A program made the position numbers and the translations under genes. The notes below the pieces were generated by a model that ran no database searches, was not told where the DNA came from, and saw nothing but the letters and a program-made list of their open reading frames with translations. From a virus, in the IMG/VR virus record IMGVR_UViG_3300027754_005796, positions 62,001 through 126,000 of that record: 64,000 nucleotides of DNA. One strand, written 5' to 3'. Shown here piece by piece: positions 1 through 7,482 of this stretch (the first letter of the stretch is position 1; the number at the start of each line of letters is the position of its first letter).

Positions 1-315
1 TTTTTGTGTGTCGATGAGCGTTCAAGATATGCGGGCACCAAAGAATTCGAGATAGATGATTTGTGTGCAGATAAGTTACCACATCAATATATTTTTACTT
101 TTTCCACTATCTTAACTGAAGGAAAACTATCTTTCTGGGAGCAGGATATTTTTCCTACCATCAAGCGAAAGTTGGATGGTTTTCTTCCCGGTTTGAACAG
201 GGACGCTTTGCCCCCTACGGCAGAATCACATGAGTTGGTGCCATATCACCATTTCGTGCAGCCTAAGAAGAAAAAGAAAATGGGTATGCGATTTATTAAA
301 ATTACACATGATTGA
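1..315 (+). CDS. Hypothetical protein, 5' end outside window
   Basis: The reading frame is open from the first base, so the true start lies upstream and only the last ~104 residues are seen. The C-terminus has a lysine run followed by a short tail (FIKITHD). I do not recognise a family. It lies 9 nt before the bS21 gene in the same direction and is probably co-transcribed with it. Confidence 0.6.
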   Translation, partial: FLCVDERSRYAGTKEFEIDDLCADKLPHQYIFTFSTILTEGKLSFWEQDIFPTIKRKLDGFLPGLNRDALPPTAESHELVPYHHFVQPKKKKKMGMRFIKITHD

Positions 316-324
316 GGATTTGAA

Positions 325-615
325 ATGGCTTGTAGAGTTGAACTAAGAGATTTGCCTCCCAACCCCAGTTGGTATGAGCGTGAAGTTGCTTTTAAGAAGA
401 TGTTTTCTGCTTTTAAGAAGCAGGTTGCAGAAGCTGGCATTTTGCACGCCTATAAGGAGCGTGAGTTTTACGAGAGTCCCGGTCGGGAGCGCCGTAGAAA
501 GAGCCGTGAGGCCGAGAATCAGCGTATGAAAGAGAAGTTGCGTGAGAACTTCCCAGAGCGTAGAAAGCCCAAGAAGAGCGACAATAAAAAGCCCAAAAAG
601 CAAGGTGAGGCATGA
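325..615 (+). CDS. rpsU: Ribosomal protein bS21 homologue
   Basis: The 96-residue protein carries the bS21 core. An amphipathic helix with the FKK..AEAGIL pattern (about residues 30-40) is followed by the hallmark EREFYESPGRERRRK segment (45-59) and a very basic tail rich in Lys/Arg. Cellular bS21 is about 60-70 residues, so this copy has an extra basic C-terminal tail. bS21 sits near the anti-Shine-Dalgarno end of 16S rRNA and helps mRNA binding. Phage copies are known in huge phages and are thought to enter host 30S subunits. It overlaps the next gene by 4 nt (ATGA) and is followed by peptide deformylase, which suggests a translation-takeover operon. Confidence 0.88.
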   Translation: MACRVELRDLPPNPSWYEREVAFKKMFSAFKKQVAEAGILHAYKEREFYESPGRERRRKSREAENQRMKEKLRENFPERRKPKKSDNKKPKKQGEA

Positions 616-872
616 GTAAGAAAGGCACGATTATGAGTCTTTCAATCGATTCTGACATTCAGGAGCGAATGAAAGCTGTTGCAAAAAAGAGAAACATCAG
701 CGTTTCTAAGTTGATTCGTGATTTGGCTGAAAAAAATCTTCCTGTTGATGAAAACGAGGAAACCGATACTGTTATTTTTAAGATTCCCGCTGCTGCCAAG
801 GTAAGTACAGATGTCTTAAAACAATGGTTTCATATTCGTGTGGACGCTGTAGTAAAGGCTTTGATTTTATAA
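612..872 (+). CDS. Ribbon-helix-helix (CopG/Arc-like) DNA-binding protein
   Basis: The 86-residue protein has an N-terminal beta strand (TIMSLSIDSDI) followed by two helices with the ISVSKLIRDLAEK pattern typical of ribbon-helix-helix repressors. The C-terminal half is unassigned. RHH proteins dimerise and bind operators. The target here is unknown; autoregulation of the bS21-deformylase operon is possible but only inferred. The start is an ATGA overlap with bS21. Confidence 0.6.
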   Translation: MSKKGTIMSLSIDSDIQERMKAVAKKRNISVSKLIRDLAEKNLPVDENEETDTVIFKIPAAAKVSTDVLKQWFHIRVDAVVKALIL

Positions 873-1364
873 ATGGCAGAACCTCTTGTAATTTTGCCTG
901 CTGAAGAGATTCCAAAAGCTAAGGATGCGCTTTTGGATGATCCCATGTCCTTATTCCGTCTCGCAGCCAATATGGAGCCTGTCTGTGAAAGGGAAGAAGG
1001 AATCGGCTTGTCAGCAGTTCAGGTCGGGGTGCCTTTAAAATTTTTCATCATCAAAGTGGGTCGAAATTTTGAATATTTTGTAAATTGCGAATATGATGGT
1101 GTTGGTGAAAAACAAAAATCTATTGAAGGATGCTTGTCTTTGAAAAAAGAGGATGGATCGTTCAGGCGATTTGAAGTAGATCGTTTTTCTGCTATAAAAT
1201 TGACAGGCAAGCAGTTGAAAATCACAAACACACCATCTGTTGTTTTAGAAGATGTATCAAGGTTGGAGATTGGACTGCGAGCTATTGTTTTACAGCACGA
1301 AATTGATCATGGCAACGACATTTTGATTAGTCAAATAGGCAAAGAAATTGAATTTTTAATGTGA
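873..1364 (+). CDS. def: Peptide deformylase
   Basis: All three active-site motifs are present: GIGLSAVQVG (43-52), EGCLS (85-89, metal-ligand Cys) and HEIDH (142-146, two His ligands and the catalytic Glu). The enzyme removes the formyl group from the N-terminal Met of nascent proteins and should be active. At 163 residues it is within family range. Its start follows the stop of the RHH gene directly (TAAATG), so translational coupling is likely. Phage deformylases are known in marine phages and are thought to speed processing of phage proteins late in infection. Confidence 0.93.
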   Translation: MAEPLVILPAEEIPKAKDALLDDPMSLFRLAANMEPVCEREEGIGLSAVQVGVPLKFFIIKVGRNFEYFVNCEYDGVGEKQKSIEGCLSLKKEDGSFRRFEVDRFSAIKLTGKQLKITNTPSVVLEDVSRLEIGLRAIVLQHEIDHGNDILISQIGKEIEFLM

Positions 1365-1373
1365 GGTCTTTCG

Positions 1374-1649
1374 ATGTTGAGTTTGAAACAACTTAAAGAT
1401 GTTTGCTTGTTGGACGACAGCACAAGTGATCGCTGTAAGTATTTGTCTCAGGACGAAAACGATTCCTCAAAATATTTTTGCCTCAAGCTTTCTAGCAAAG
1501 GTAGGGAAATTGATGAAGAAATCGAGTCTTATTTGAATGATATTCGCAAGAGAGGCAAAGATCCAAGAAAAGATAATTTGCCGCTTAGTGACAATTGTCC
1601 CGGCTATCCTGTTCTCAGAAATATAGAGCAGGGATACGATTACGATTGA
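1374..1649 (+). CDS. Hypothetical protein
   Basis: This is a 91-residue acidic protein with a good ribosome-binding site (GAGG about 8 nt upstream). No family is recognised. It is the last gene of the bS21 operon and its end overlaps the convergent adenylate-forming gene by 10 nt. Confidence 0.55.
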   Translation: MLSLKQLKDVCLLDDSTSDRCKYLSQDENDSSKYFCLKLSSKGREIDEEIESYLNDIRKRGKDPRKDNLPLSDNCPGYPVLRNIEQGYDYD

Positions 1650-2680
1650 ATTTCACAAACAAATTCCTCGTGTTTGTAATTTGTGAAACTTCGTTGATGT
1701 CTGACTTCAACATGAATAGATGTTTGTAGCATTTTTTGAACCTCTAATTTCAGTTCATTTTCTTTTTCTGCTGTGAGCGGAGGAGATACGATTTGAAGCT
1801 CAAGAAAATCCAGTTTTTTCTGTATGGCTTTGAATTGTTTAATTCCGTATTTTTCATTGAAGGTAAGACTGCCTAGTAGGGGCCATTTCTTTTGCCCATT
1901 GGGCATGACAAAAAAGTTTCTAACTCTGCCATAAATTTTTGTGATGGTTTGTAGTGATCGGCCACAAGCACACGATCCTAGCAATGCAACATCTCCATTT
2001 TTATATCTTTTAATATAAGGATTTGTCATGGTGGTTAGAATAACTTCGTCGTTATCGGTCGTCTCAATTACTTGATTTTCCATGACATGGTAATTCTGCT
2101 TGTTTGATGGGCATTGTATTGCGATATTTCCACATTCTTCGCTGGAGTAGGCAGCAGCCCCGTTTTCGCCTGTGCCTTTGGTGTCGATGAGATTTGTTAA
2201 TCTGGTCAAATCCAATTGTTTTAGAATGCTAGGAGTACAATGGATGTAATGGGGATTCTTTTTCTCTAGCCATGTTTGAATTTCATCTAGTGTTTTATAT
2301 GGAAAATGATAGCACTTGCCTTGATTGCTTGCCAAACTCAGAGGAAATCCCCAAGTTTCAGATTCTTTTTCCTCGAAAATATTTGGCTTGATAATGGCAA
2401 GTGTTTTTGACAAATCCCATTTGCGCCACTTTAGTTCTCGCAAGTTTGTGGCAATATACCAAATGTAATCATCGATAGTTTTTTCAACGGTAACGGGTTC
2501 ACCGGTCGAACCAGAGCTTCTTGTCTGATAAAACAAGCTCTGCATTTTCATGTTTCTAAGATCATCTCTAGTGATTATCGGCAAGTGTTGAAGTTTTTCT
2601 ACATTTGGAATGTAGTTGTACTGCGTTGTTTCAAAAGCCTCTAGTAGCTTTTTTGCTTCTACTGCAACATCAATCTTCAT
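1640..2680 (-). CDS. PaaK/CapK-like adenylate-forming enzyme
   Basis: The ATP-binding loop SSGSTGEP (about residues 55-62) and a later CxCGR...YGR block match the phenylacetate-CoA ligase / CapK / coenzyme F390 synthetase branch of the AMP-forming superfamily. These enzymes activate a carboxylate as an acyl-AMP. The ATG at 2680 is chosen because it overlaps the end of the upstream methyltransferase-like gene by 11 nt; a longer reading frame to 2776 would overlap it too far. At ~346 residues it is shorter than full PaaK (~430), as in CapK-type members. CapK relatives occur in polysaccharide loci, so a role in modifying surface sugars or peptides is possible. Confidence 0.75.
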   Translation of the reverse strand: MKIDVAVEAKKLLEAFETTQYNYIPNVEKLQHLPIITRDDLRNMKMQSLFYQTRSSGSTGEPVTVEKTIDDYIWYIATNLRELKWRKWDLSKTLAIIKPNIFEEKESETWGFPLSLASNQGKCYHFPYKTLDEIQTWLEKKNPHYIHCTPSILKQLDLTRLTNLIDTKGTGENGAAAYSSEECGNIAIQCPSNKQNYHVMENQVIETTDNDEVILTTMTNPYIKRYKNGDVALLGSCACGRSLQTITKIYGRVRNFFVMPNGQKKWPLLGSLTFNEKYGIKQFKAIQKKLDFLELQIVSPPLTAEKENELKLEVQKMLQTSIHVEVRHQRSFTNYKHEEFVCEIQS

Positions 2681-3134
2681 TTTGAAAATCCCATATGAAA
2701 AAACTGTACTCTGCAAATTTGATTGTTTTGGACGGTTTGATTGATAAAGTGTTTTCGTCTGCAAAATAATTTGCAATTTTCATGGTGGGCAATTTAAAGT
2801 TAAATGACCGGACAATCAATCTTTGGCAGCGATTTTGAGCCATTTTTAATACACCGTTGGCAAGTTCTTCTGTGAAATTAAGAACTCCATCTCCAATAAT
2901 GTTTGTATAGTTTTCCGTATTCAATCTCCAATCTAGCTTGATTACCGTGGGAGAAGCAAACCACGGATCGTGATCCATTTGTTTATCGCTAAGTTTCAAT
3001 AATAAATGTGTGCAGCCCAACAGTAAGGTTGTGCCTGCAATTTTGTTTTGATAATAAATTTCAACATCGTGTTGATTTGGAGAATATGGAGGAGTCAATT
3101 GAGTCCTCCAATATTCTTTATCGACATAGTGCAT
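2670..3134 (-). CDS. Putative class I methyltransferase-like protein
   Basis: The 154-residue protein has an order of short motifs suggesting a Rossmann methyltransferase: a hydrophobic strand ending in LLLGCT (motif I-like), DWRLN, IIGDGVLNF (motif IV-like) and a late strand. The glycine-rich SAM loop is poor, so activity is uncertain. It overlaps the PaaK/CapK-like gene and may supply or modify its substrate. Confidence 0.45.
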   Translation of the reverse strand: MHYVDKEYWRTQLTPPYSPNQHDVEIYYQNKIAGTTLLLGCTHLLLKLSDKQMDHDPWFASPTVIKLDWRLNTENYTNIIGDGVLNFTEELANGVLKMAQNRCQRLIVRSFNFKLPTMKIANYFADENTLSIKPSKTIKFAEYSFFIWDFQNED

Positions 3135-3140
3135 GTTGTT

Positions 3141-3623
3141 TTATTCTATGTATTTCTTTAAAAGGGAATAAACCTGTTTTGCATTATTTGTTTTAATAGC
3201 CTCTTTTAAAATAGCGTCATTTAACTCAGGATCATTCAATTTAGCTATTTCTTTGGCCATGACCTCTGCGGTCTTTTCGGATTTGACAGCCCTGTCTCTG
3301 TACCAGAAAAGAAGCATGGCGATGACGATAATTGAGAAGACAAAAATTAAAGCTCCGTCTCCTTGAATGATTTGAACACCTGTATTTTCATTCCTTGAAA
3401 TTGCTGCGTTAATGTTCAGCATTCCATTTTGAATTTCTTTCAGTTTGCTGTTTTGCACTTGGACATCTTGTCGCAATTTTCCTATTTCAGCTATAATGCC
3501 ATTTTGGTTGGTTTTCATATCTTCTATTTTACCGTTATTGTCTATTCTGGGCTGATTTCTCGGATTGAAATTTGAACATCCAGACAACAAAAGTAAACTG
3601 CACAATATGGCTAATTTTCGCAT
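3141..3623 (-). CDS. Lipoprotein with coiled coil and transmembrane helix
   Basis: The N-terminus is a clear lipoprotein signal peptide: a basic start, a hydrophobic stretch and the lipobox LSGC, which would make Cys16 the lipidated residue. Then come a coiled-coil-like region (about 30-75), one strong membrane helix (about 91-108) and a charged ~50-residue helical tail. A lipid anchor plus a C-terminal membrane helix resembles unimolecular spanins, but those have a very short tail, so the tail argues for another envelope role. Confidence 0.6.
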   Translation of the reverse strand: MRKLAILCSLLLLSGCSNFNPRNQPRIDNNGKIEDMKTNQNGIIAEIGKLRQDVQVQNSKLKEIQNGMLNINAAISRNENTGVQIIQGDGALIFVFSIIVIAMLLFWYRDRAVKSEKTAEVMAKEIAKLNDPELNDAILKEAIKTNNAKQVYSLLKKYIE

Positions 3624-3712
3624 CGTACCCCCGATTTATGTATTTACGATTAGTTTTTTTTGTGTTAGATTGGTCTGCCACTTTAATCCTTAACCCGTTG
3701 GAGGACGAAAGC

Positions 3713-4153
3713 ATGGAAGTTTGCGATGCCGATGTCATGGATGATGAAGAGTGCGGAAATGGCGACTACCTCGGCCAATTGACTCTTGATCCTGTTAGAG
3801 AGAATAAGTTTTTTTACCAAAATCGTGAAATTGAAAAGGCCAAACATCACACGGATCGCTTTTTTGCCAATCATCGTTTGCACACGGGAGGCAAGATATC
3901 CAAGACTTTTTTGTATAATGAACGCAGAATGTACATGATTATGAACTATGATATCATGAGGGGAGTTTCTCATGCCTACAATCAGTTGGAGGCCGAGTTT
4001 GGATCGCCTCCCAAGAGCATAGCAGAGATAACTCAAGACATTCGGCTTGTGTTGGATGTTCTTAACATGCTGTCTCGTTCTGGTGTGCCTCAGGAGTATG
4101 CCGGGGGTATGCTTTGTGTTTATTTGGAATTAGTTGAAGGTGTAGCGTTTTGA
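3713..4153 (+). CDS. Hypothetical protein
   Basis: The ATG at 3713 is preceded by GGAGG with good spacing and is preferred over an in-frame upstream start. The 146-residue protein begins very acidic and then has a mixed helical region. No family is recognised. It is the first gene of a co-directional run to about 8.7 kb and overlaps the next gene by 4 nt. Confidence 0.55.
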   Translation: MEVCDADVMDDEECGNGDYLGQLTLDPVRENKFFYQNREIEKAKHHTDRFFANHRLHTGGKISKTFLYNERRMYMIMNYDIMRGVSHAYNQLEAEFGSPPKSIAEITQDIRLVLDVLNMLSRSGVPQEYAGGMLCVYLELVEGVAF

Positions 4154-4452
4154 ATCGTGATTGGCTGTTTCTCTCTAGGCAATATGAAACTTATCAGTTG
4201 CCTAGAGAGAAACTTTATTTGTTAAAATATTTTGATTCGCCAATTCAGGAGGCATTTCTTAAATATTTTTTTCTTTTTGGTGACACGGAAAACTTTGTAG
4301 ATCACACAGGCTTTTATTGCCAAGAGCGTTGGGTAAAGCTTCTTCACAAAAAGCTTCGTATTTTGCAAACCGCCAACGCCAAAGCCCGAGCAGAAATAGA
4401 CTTGGCTGGATTGGTTCTTATTGAAACAGGTAAATTTAAATATAAGCTCTAG
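4150..4452 (+). CDS. Hypothetical protein
   Basis: The 100-residue protein probably starts at a TTG that overlaps the preceding TGA stop, a usual coupling arrangement. It is rich in aromatic residues and helices. No family is recognised. It ends in an amber codon and the next gene is in the same frame five codons later. Confidence 0.5.
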   Translation: MNRDWLFLSRQYETYQLPREKLYLLKYFDSPIQEAFLKYFFLFGDTENFVDHTGFYCQERWVKLLHKKLRILQTANAKARAEIDLAGLVLIETGKFKYKL

Positions 4453-4467
4453 AGCGCTAAATATGGT

Positions 4468-4698
4468 ATGGCACTCATATCATTTAGCGATTACAGGAAA
4501 AAAATTGACGAGGCGAGCCCAACAACTCGTCTTCGCAATGGCATCATGATGGGAGCTTATCCCATGACTGCTGCTGGAATGTCTCGTTCAACTCCAAGTC
4601 CTGCCTTTGTTCAAAAGGCAATTGACACATTCGGAGCTCCAGAGCACCCTAATAAGAAAAAGCGCAGGAAGAAAAAACACAAGAAAAAACAGGACTGA
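4468..4698 (+). CDS. Small basic protein with FSDY-type N-terminus
   Basis: This 76-residue protein has an amphipathic N-terminus (MALISFSDYRKKIDEAS) and a C-terminal lysine/arginine tract. The basic tail suggests nucleic acid binding. No Shine-Dalgarno sequence is visible before the ATG. It lies in frame with the amber stop of the upstream gene, so it could also be made as a readthrough fusion. No family is recognised. Confidence 0.5.
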   Translation: MALISFSDYRKKIDEASPTTRLRNGIMMGAYPMTAAGMSRSTPSPAFVQKAIDTFGAPEHPNKKKRRKKKHKKKQD

Positions 4699-4699
4699 G

Positions 4700-5131
4700 A
4701 TGAAGTTGTTCAGCGAATGGTTGGTTGACAAGTTTGATGAAGCGGTTCGTCGTAAAAAGCGCATCGGTTTTAAAAAGCGTTTGCCCTCTGCTGATATCAG
4801 CATGGATGCTTGGATCAAAGCTGTAGAGGCTTTGGCCAAAGACCTTGAAGAGTACAAGAAAGCCAAAAAGATTGCTGATCAGAAGGCTAAGGAGCAAAAG
4901 CAAAAAGATTTGCAGAAGGCTAAGGAGCAAAAGCAAAAAGATTTGCAGAAGGATAAGGAATTGGCCAAAAAACCTAAGCCTGAAACTGTCAAGGGTTTAA
5001 AAAAGCCTGAAAGCGAAAAAGATACACAAACTGTTGGAAAAGATAAGCTGGAAAATAAAGATAAGAAGCAGCTTCCCAAAAAAGCTCCACGCAGCGCTTA
5101 TAATAATAAAGGACGGCGTGGAGATCGGTAA
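4700..5131 (+). CDS. Lysine-rich repeat protein
   Basis: The 143-residue protein begins MKLFSEWLVDKFDEA, has a helical segment, and then a low-complexity Lys/Glu/Gln region with an exact tandem repeat of the unit KAKEQKQKDLQ. The ATG at 4700 follows the previous stop by 1 nt. High charge and repeats suggest a nucleic-acid-associated or internal virion protein, but there is no family match. Confidence 0.5.
   Translation: MKLFSEWLVDKFDEAVRRKKRIGFKKRLPSADISMDAWIKAVEALAKDLEEYKKAKKIADQKAKEQKQKDLQKAKEQKQKDLQKDKELAKKPKPETVKGLKKPESEKDTQTVGKDKLENKDKKQLPKKAPRSAYNNKGRRGDR
4883..4948 (+). repeat. Tandem repeat, 2 x 33 bp
   Basis: Two adjacent identical 33 bp copies (4883-4915 and 4916-4948) are followed by the start of a third, diverged copy. 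They encode the KAKEQKQKDLQ unit. Base-perfect identity points to recent slippage duplication. Confidence 0.9.
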
Positions 5132-5596
5132 ATGTCAGAAGAATTAGACAGATTAATGGGTTTGTCTGAAAATGTCGTGATCTCCGATGATATGCTTCAA
5201 AAAGCGTCAAAAGATTCCCACCGTAAACTTATTGTAAAGCACTCCCAACAGAAAACATATGTGATTGTGGTTGCTGTTGACCAAGATGTCGCTAAGAATT
5301 TCATCAATAAAATAAGCTGCAAAAGAGGCGTGCCTTTGGGTGGTTATGTCTATGATGCTCAGTCCGATGCCTATTACATAGACTGTGCTGATTATTTGCA
5401 TTTGGGATATGTTCCTTTTTCTTTAATTGTAACTATGTCTGAAGTGGATGATTGGGAATTGCAAATTCCTATGCCAGAAATTGTCATCAAGAAGTATTTG
5501 AGCTCCTTGCAAAAAAAAGAACTTCGTAATTTTAAAAATCATTTTAAATCTGAAAATTTTTCTATCCATTACATTCAAATGGTTGATCCCAATTGA
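5132..5596 (+). CDS. Hypothetical protein
   Basis: The 154-residue mixed alpha/beta protein starts directly after the preceding stop (TAA-ATG). No family is recognised. It overlaps the next gene by 4 nt if that gene uses its TTG start. Confidence 0.5.
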   Translation: MSEELDRLMGLSENVVISDDMLQKASKDSHRKLIVKHSQQKTYVIVVAVDQDVAKNFINKISCKRGVPLGGYVYDAQSDAYYIDCADYLHLGYVPFSLIVTMSEVDDWELQIPMPEIVIKKYLSSLQKKELRNFKNHFKSENFSIHYIQMVDPN

Positions 5597-6030
5597 AAAA
5601 AAATATGCTACAAATTGATAAGCATGACTATTGGATGGCGATGTGTTGCTTGTTTGCTTCACGGTCGCCTACTAGCCATTCTGCTTTAATTGTTGAATTC
5701 GACGGCAATTTGATATCAGTAAGCGATAACAGACCATCAATTCCCGATCTTTTTTTGGTGTCGAGTGAATTTACCGCTATTCTCAACTGCAATTCTAATT
5801 TGCAAACCGCCACATTGTACACCACTAGACCTCCAAGTCCTGCTGTTGTTGAGCTTGCGGTTGCCAAGCAGGGTTTAAGGAAAATAGTTTTCTTGTCTGA
5901 TGGAACAGATTTAGTTTTTCCCGATAATTTTAAAAATGGCACTTATTTTGAAGTTATCAAATTTGAAGGAAATCTCAATTGGGTCAGGGATTATGTTGAT
6001 TCTTTCGATTATTTGTCGAATATGACATAA
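5593..6030 (+). CDS. Deaminase-fold protein lacking the zinc ligands
   Basis: The architecture follows the cytidine/dCMP deaminase family: a first strand-turn, an SSEFTAIL segment (57-64) where the family has HAExNAIL, then TLYTTRPPSPAVVELAV (74-90) where it has TLYxTxxPCPxC, and a final strand (LRKIVFLSD). The zinc ligands are replaced: His by Ser57, and the PCxxC cysteines by Ser82 and Val85. Glu59 aligns with the catalytic Glu. The protein is therefore probably inactive as a deaminase and may bind nucleotide or act as a regulator. The start is TTG 5593 or ATG 5605. Confidence 0.6.
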   Translation: MKKNMLQIDKHDYWMAMCCLFASRSPTSHSALIVEFDGNLISVSDNRPSIPDLFLVSSEFTAILNCNSNLQTATLYTTRPPSPAVVELAVAKQGLRKIVFLSDGTDLVFPDNFKNGTYFEVIKFEGNLNWVRDYVDSFDYLSNMT

Positions 6031-6037
6031 ATAATAT

Positions 6038-6859
6038 ATGAGTTGCAATTCACCTATTTCTTGTTCATCTACAACTCCCTCTGGTTGTGCCGATCAGTAT
6101 GGATGTATCAGCGGAATTTGTCCAGATTTTACGATCCGTAGGCATGATACAAAGCCAGAATTCAAAGTTCGTATTGATGATTGCGATGGTCCTTTGGATT
6201 TGGAAGATTTAGTTCTTGAGGCCTCAATGTGGGCCAAGGGTAAGTTAAAAATATCTTTGGATACGGACGATACTGTAATTGCTCTTGCCGATGGTATTGG
6301 TTTCAATCAGATAATGGTAGACGATGTCATTTATATGGATCAAGCTAGATTGCCTGAGAAAATGTTAGTGACTGGCTTTGATGAACCTAACAGGTTGGTT
6401 CATGTAGAAAGAGGCTATGGTGACACTTCAGTTCAGGCATGGAAAAAAGGCACTCCTCTTCGCATCATGAAGTTTGTCAATAATTCCGCAAGCACAGAAA
6501 TGGTTTATCAAGATATCTTAGAAATTGATGGAACCACTACTTCAGATGTTTTAACTGATAGTTTTTTGATTTATACTTGGTCTGCAAACGATACTTGCCT
6601 TCCCGGTTGCTATTACATGGAATTTAAGTTAATGAAAATGGTGGAAGCCTTGATGAGGGCTCAGGTTTCTGTGCCAGATGATGAAATACCTGAAGAAATT
6701 GCAGCAAATGATGTAGTGCCCAATTTTACTGATCCTAGCCTTACTCCTACTGACTTTGGATGCGATAAGGCAGCGGAAATTGAATGGATAAGAAGATTTC
6801 CAGTTGATTCCGAAGGATTTTATATTAAAATATATAATTCACCCACCGTGGATGATTGA
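6038..6859 (+). CDS. Putative virion structural protein
   Basis: The 273-residue protein has a Cys/Ser/Thr-rich N-terminus, and a middle built of short beta strands with motifs common in phage structural proteins (MDQARLPEKM, VHVERGYGDT, IMKFVN). No exact family is assigned. A virion role is inferred from style and context. The start is 7 nt after the previous stop. Confidence 0.45.
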   Translation: MSCNSPISCSSTTPSGCADQYGCISGICPDFTIRRHDTKPEFKVRIDDCDGPLDLEDLVLEASMWAKGKLKISLDTDDTVIALADGIGFNQIMVDDVIYMDQARLPEKMLVTGFDEPNRLVHVERGYGDTSVQAWKKGTPLRIMKFVNNSASTEMVYQDILEIDGTTTSDVLTDSFLIYTWSANDTCLPGCYYMEFKLMKMVEALMRAQVSVPDDEIPEEIAANDVVPNFTDPSLTPTDFGCDKAAEIEWIRRFPVDSEGFYIKIYNSPTVDD

Positions 6860-6911
6860 TTCTGACTTGTAAATAAAATTATAATTAACTGGGAGTTTGA
6901 CCAAAAGATAT

Positions 6912-7475
6912 ATGATGAATAACCCGAATTTTGGCAAAAGGCTTAGCAGGGACTCACGGCAGGAAAATGAACACAGAATAAATTGGCAAATCAGAGTGCC
7001 ACAGGTGCGAGTTGTTCGTGAAGAGGAACAACTCGGATTAATGTCTACCGATCACGCACGAAGGTTGGCAGAGGACGAAGGATTGGATTTGGTTGAAATT
7101 GCTCCGACAGCAAAACCGCCAGTTTGTCGCATCATGGATTATTGTCGATACAGATACGAACAAAACATCAAGAAGAAGGAAAATGCTAAAAAGCAGAGAG
7201 AATCTCATGTGCAAATGAAAGAGATTCGTTTGCGACCCTTGATTGCAGACCATGACACCGAGACAAAAATCAATCAAGCCAAGAAGTTTTTGTCTGATGG
7301 TTGTAAAGTCCAATTTAATTTGCAATTCAAGGGCAGACGGGAGTTGAGCCATAAAGAACAAGGTTTTGTGGTGATGCATAAAGTTATGGAATCTCTTGAA
7401 CAAGCAGGTGTCTGCGAAAAAAGACCTACTATGGAAGGAAACAGGATAGTTTGCTTCTTCACGCCTAAAGTTTGA
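6912..7475 (+). CDS. infC: Translation initiation factor IF-3
   Basis: Both IF3 domains are present: the N-terminal region with EHRINWQIRVPQVRVV, LAEDEGLDLVEIAP and PPVCRIMDY, and the C-terminal domain with VQMKEIRLRP, DHDTETKINQAKKFL and KVQFNLQFKGRRE. IF3 binds the 30S subunit, checks the initiator codon and keeps subunits apart. Its length (~188) fits the family. The start is uncertain: ATG 6912 is given, ATG 6915 or TTG 6897 are possible, and the GGGAG at 6891-6895 fits none ideally. Together with bS21, the phage encodes two proteins acting at the 30S platform. Confidence 0.92.
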   Translation: MMNNPNFGKRLSRDSRQENEHRINWQIRVPQVRVVREEEQLGLMSTDHARRLAEDEGLDLVEIAPTAKPPVCRIMDYCRYRYEQNIKKKENAKKQRESHVQMKEIRLRPLIADHDTETKINQAKKFLSDGCKVQFNLQFKGRRELSHKEQGFVVMHKVMESLEQAGVCEKRPTMEGNRIVCFFTPKV

Positions 7476-7482
7476 GGTGTAT

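Noticed and set aside
4607-4699. N-terminal extension of the lysine-rich repeat protein
   Set aside because: It would overlap most of the preceding gene in another frame. The ATG at 4700 directly after that stop is a better start.
6897-6899. TTG as the IF3 start codon
   Set aside because: The GGGAG lies only 1 nt before it, too close to act as a ribosome-binding site, though rare start codons are known for IF3.
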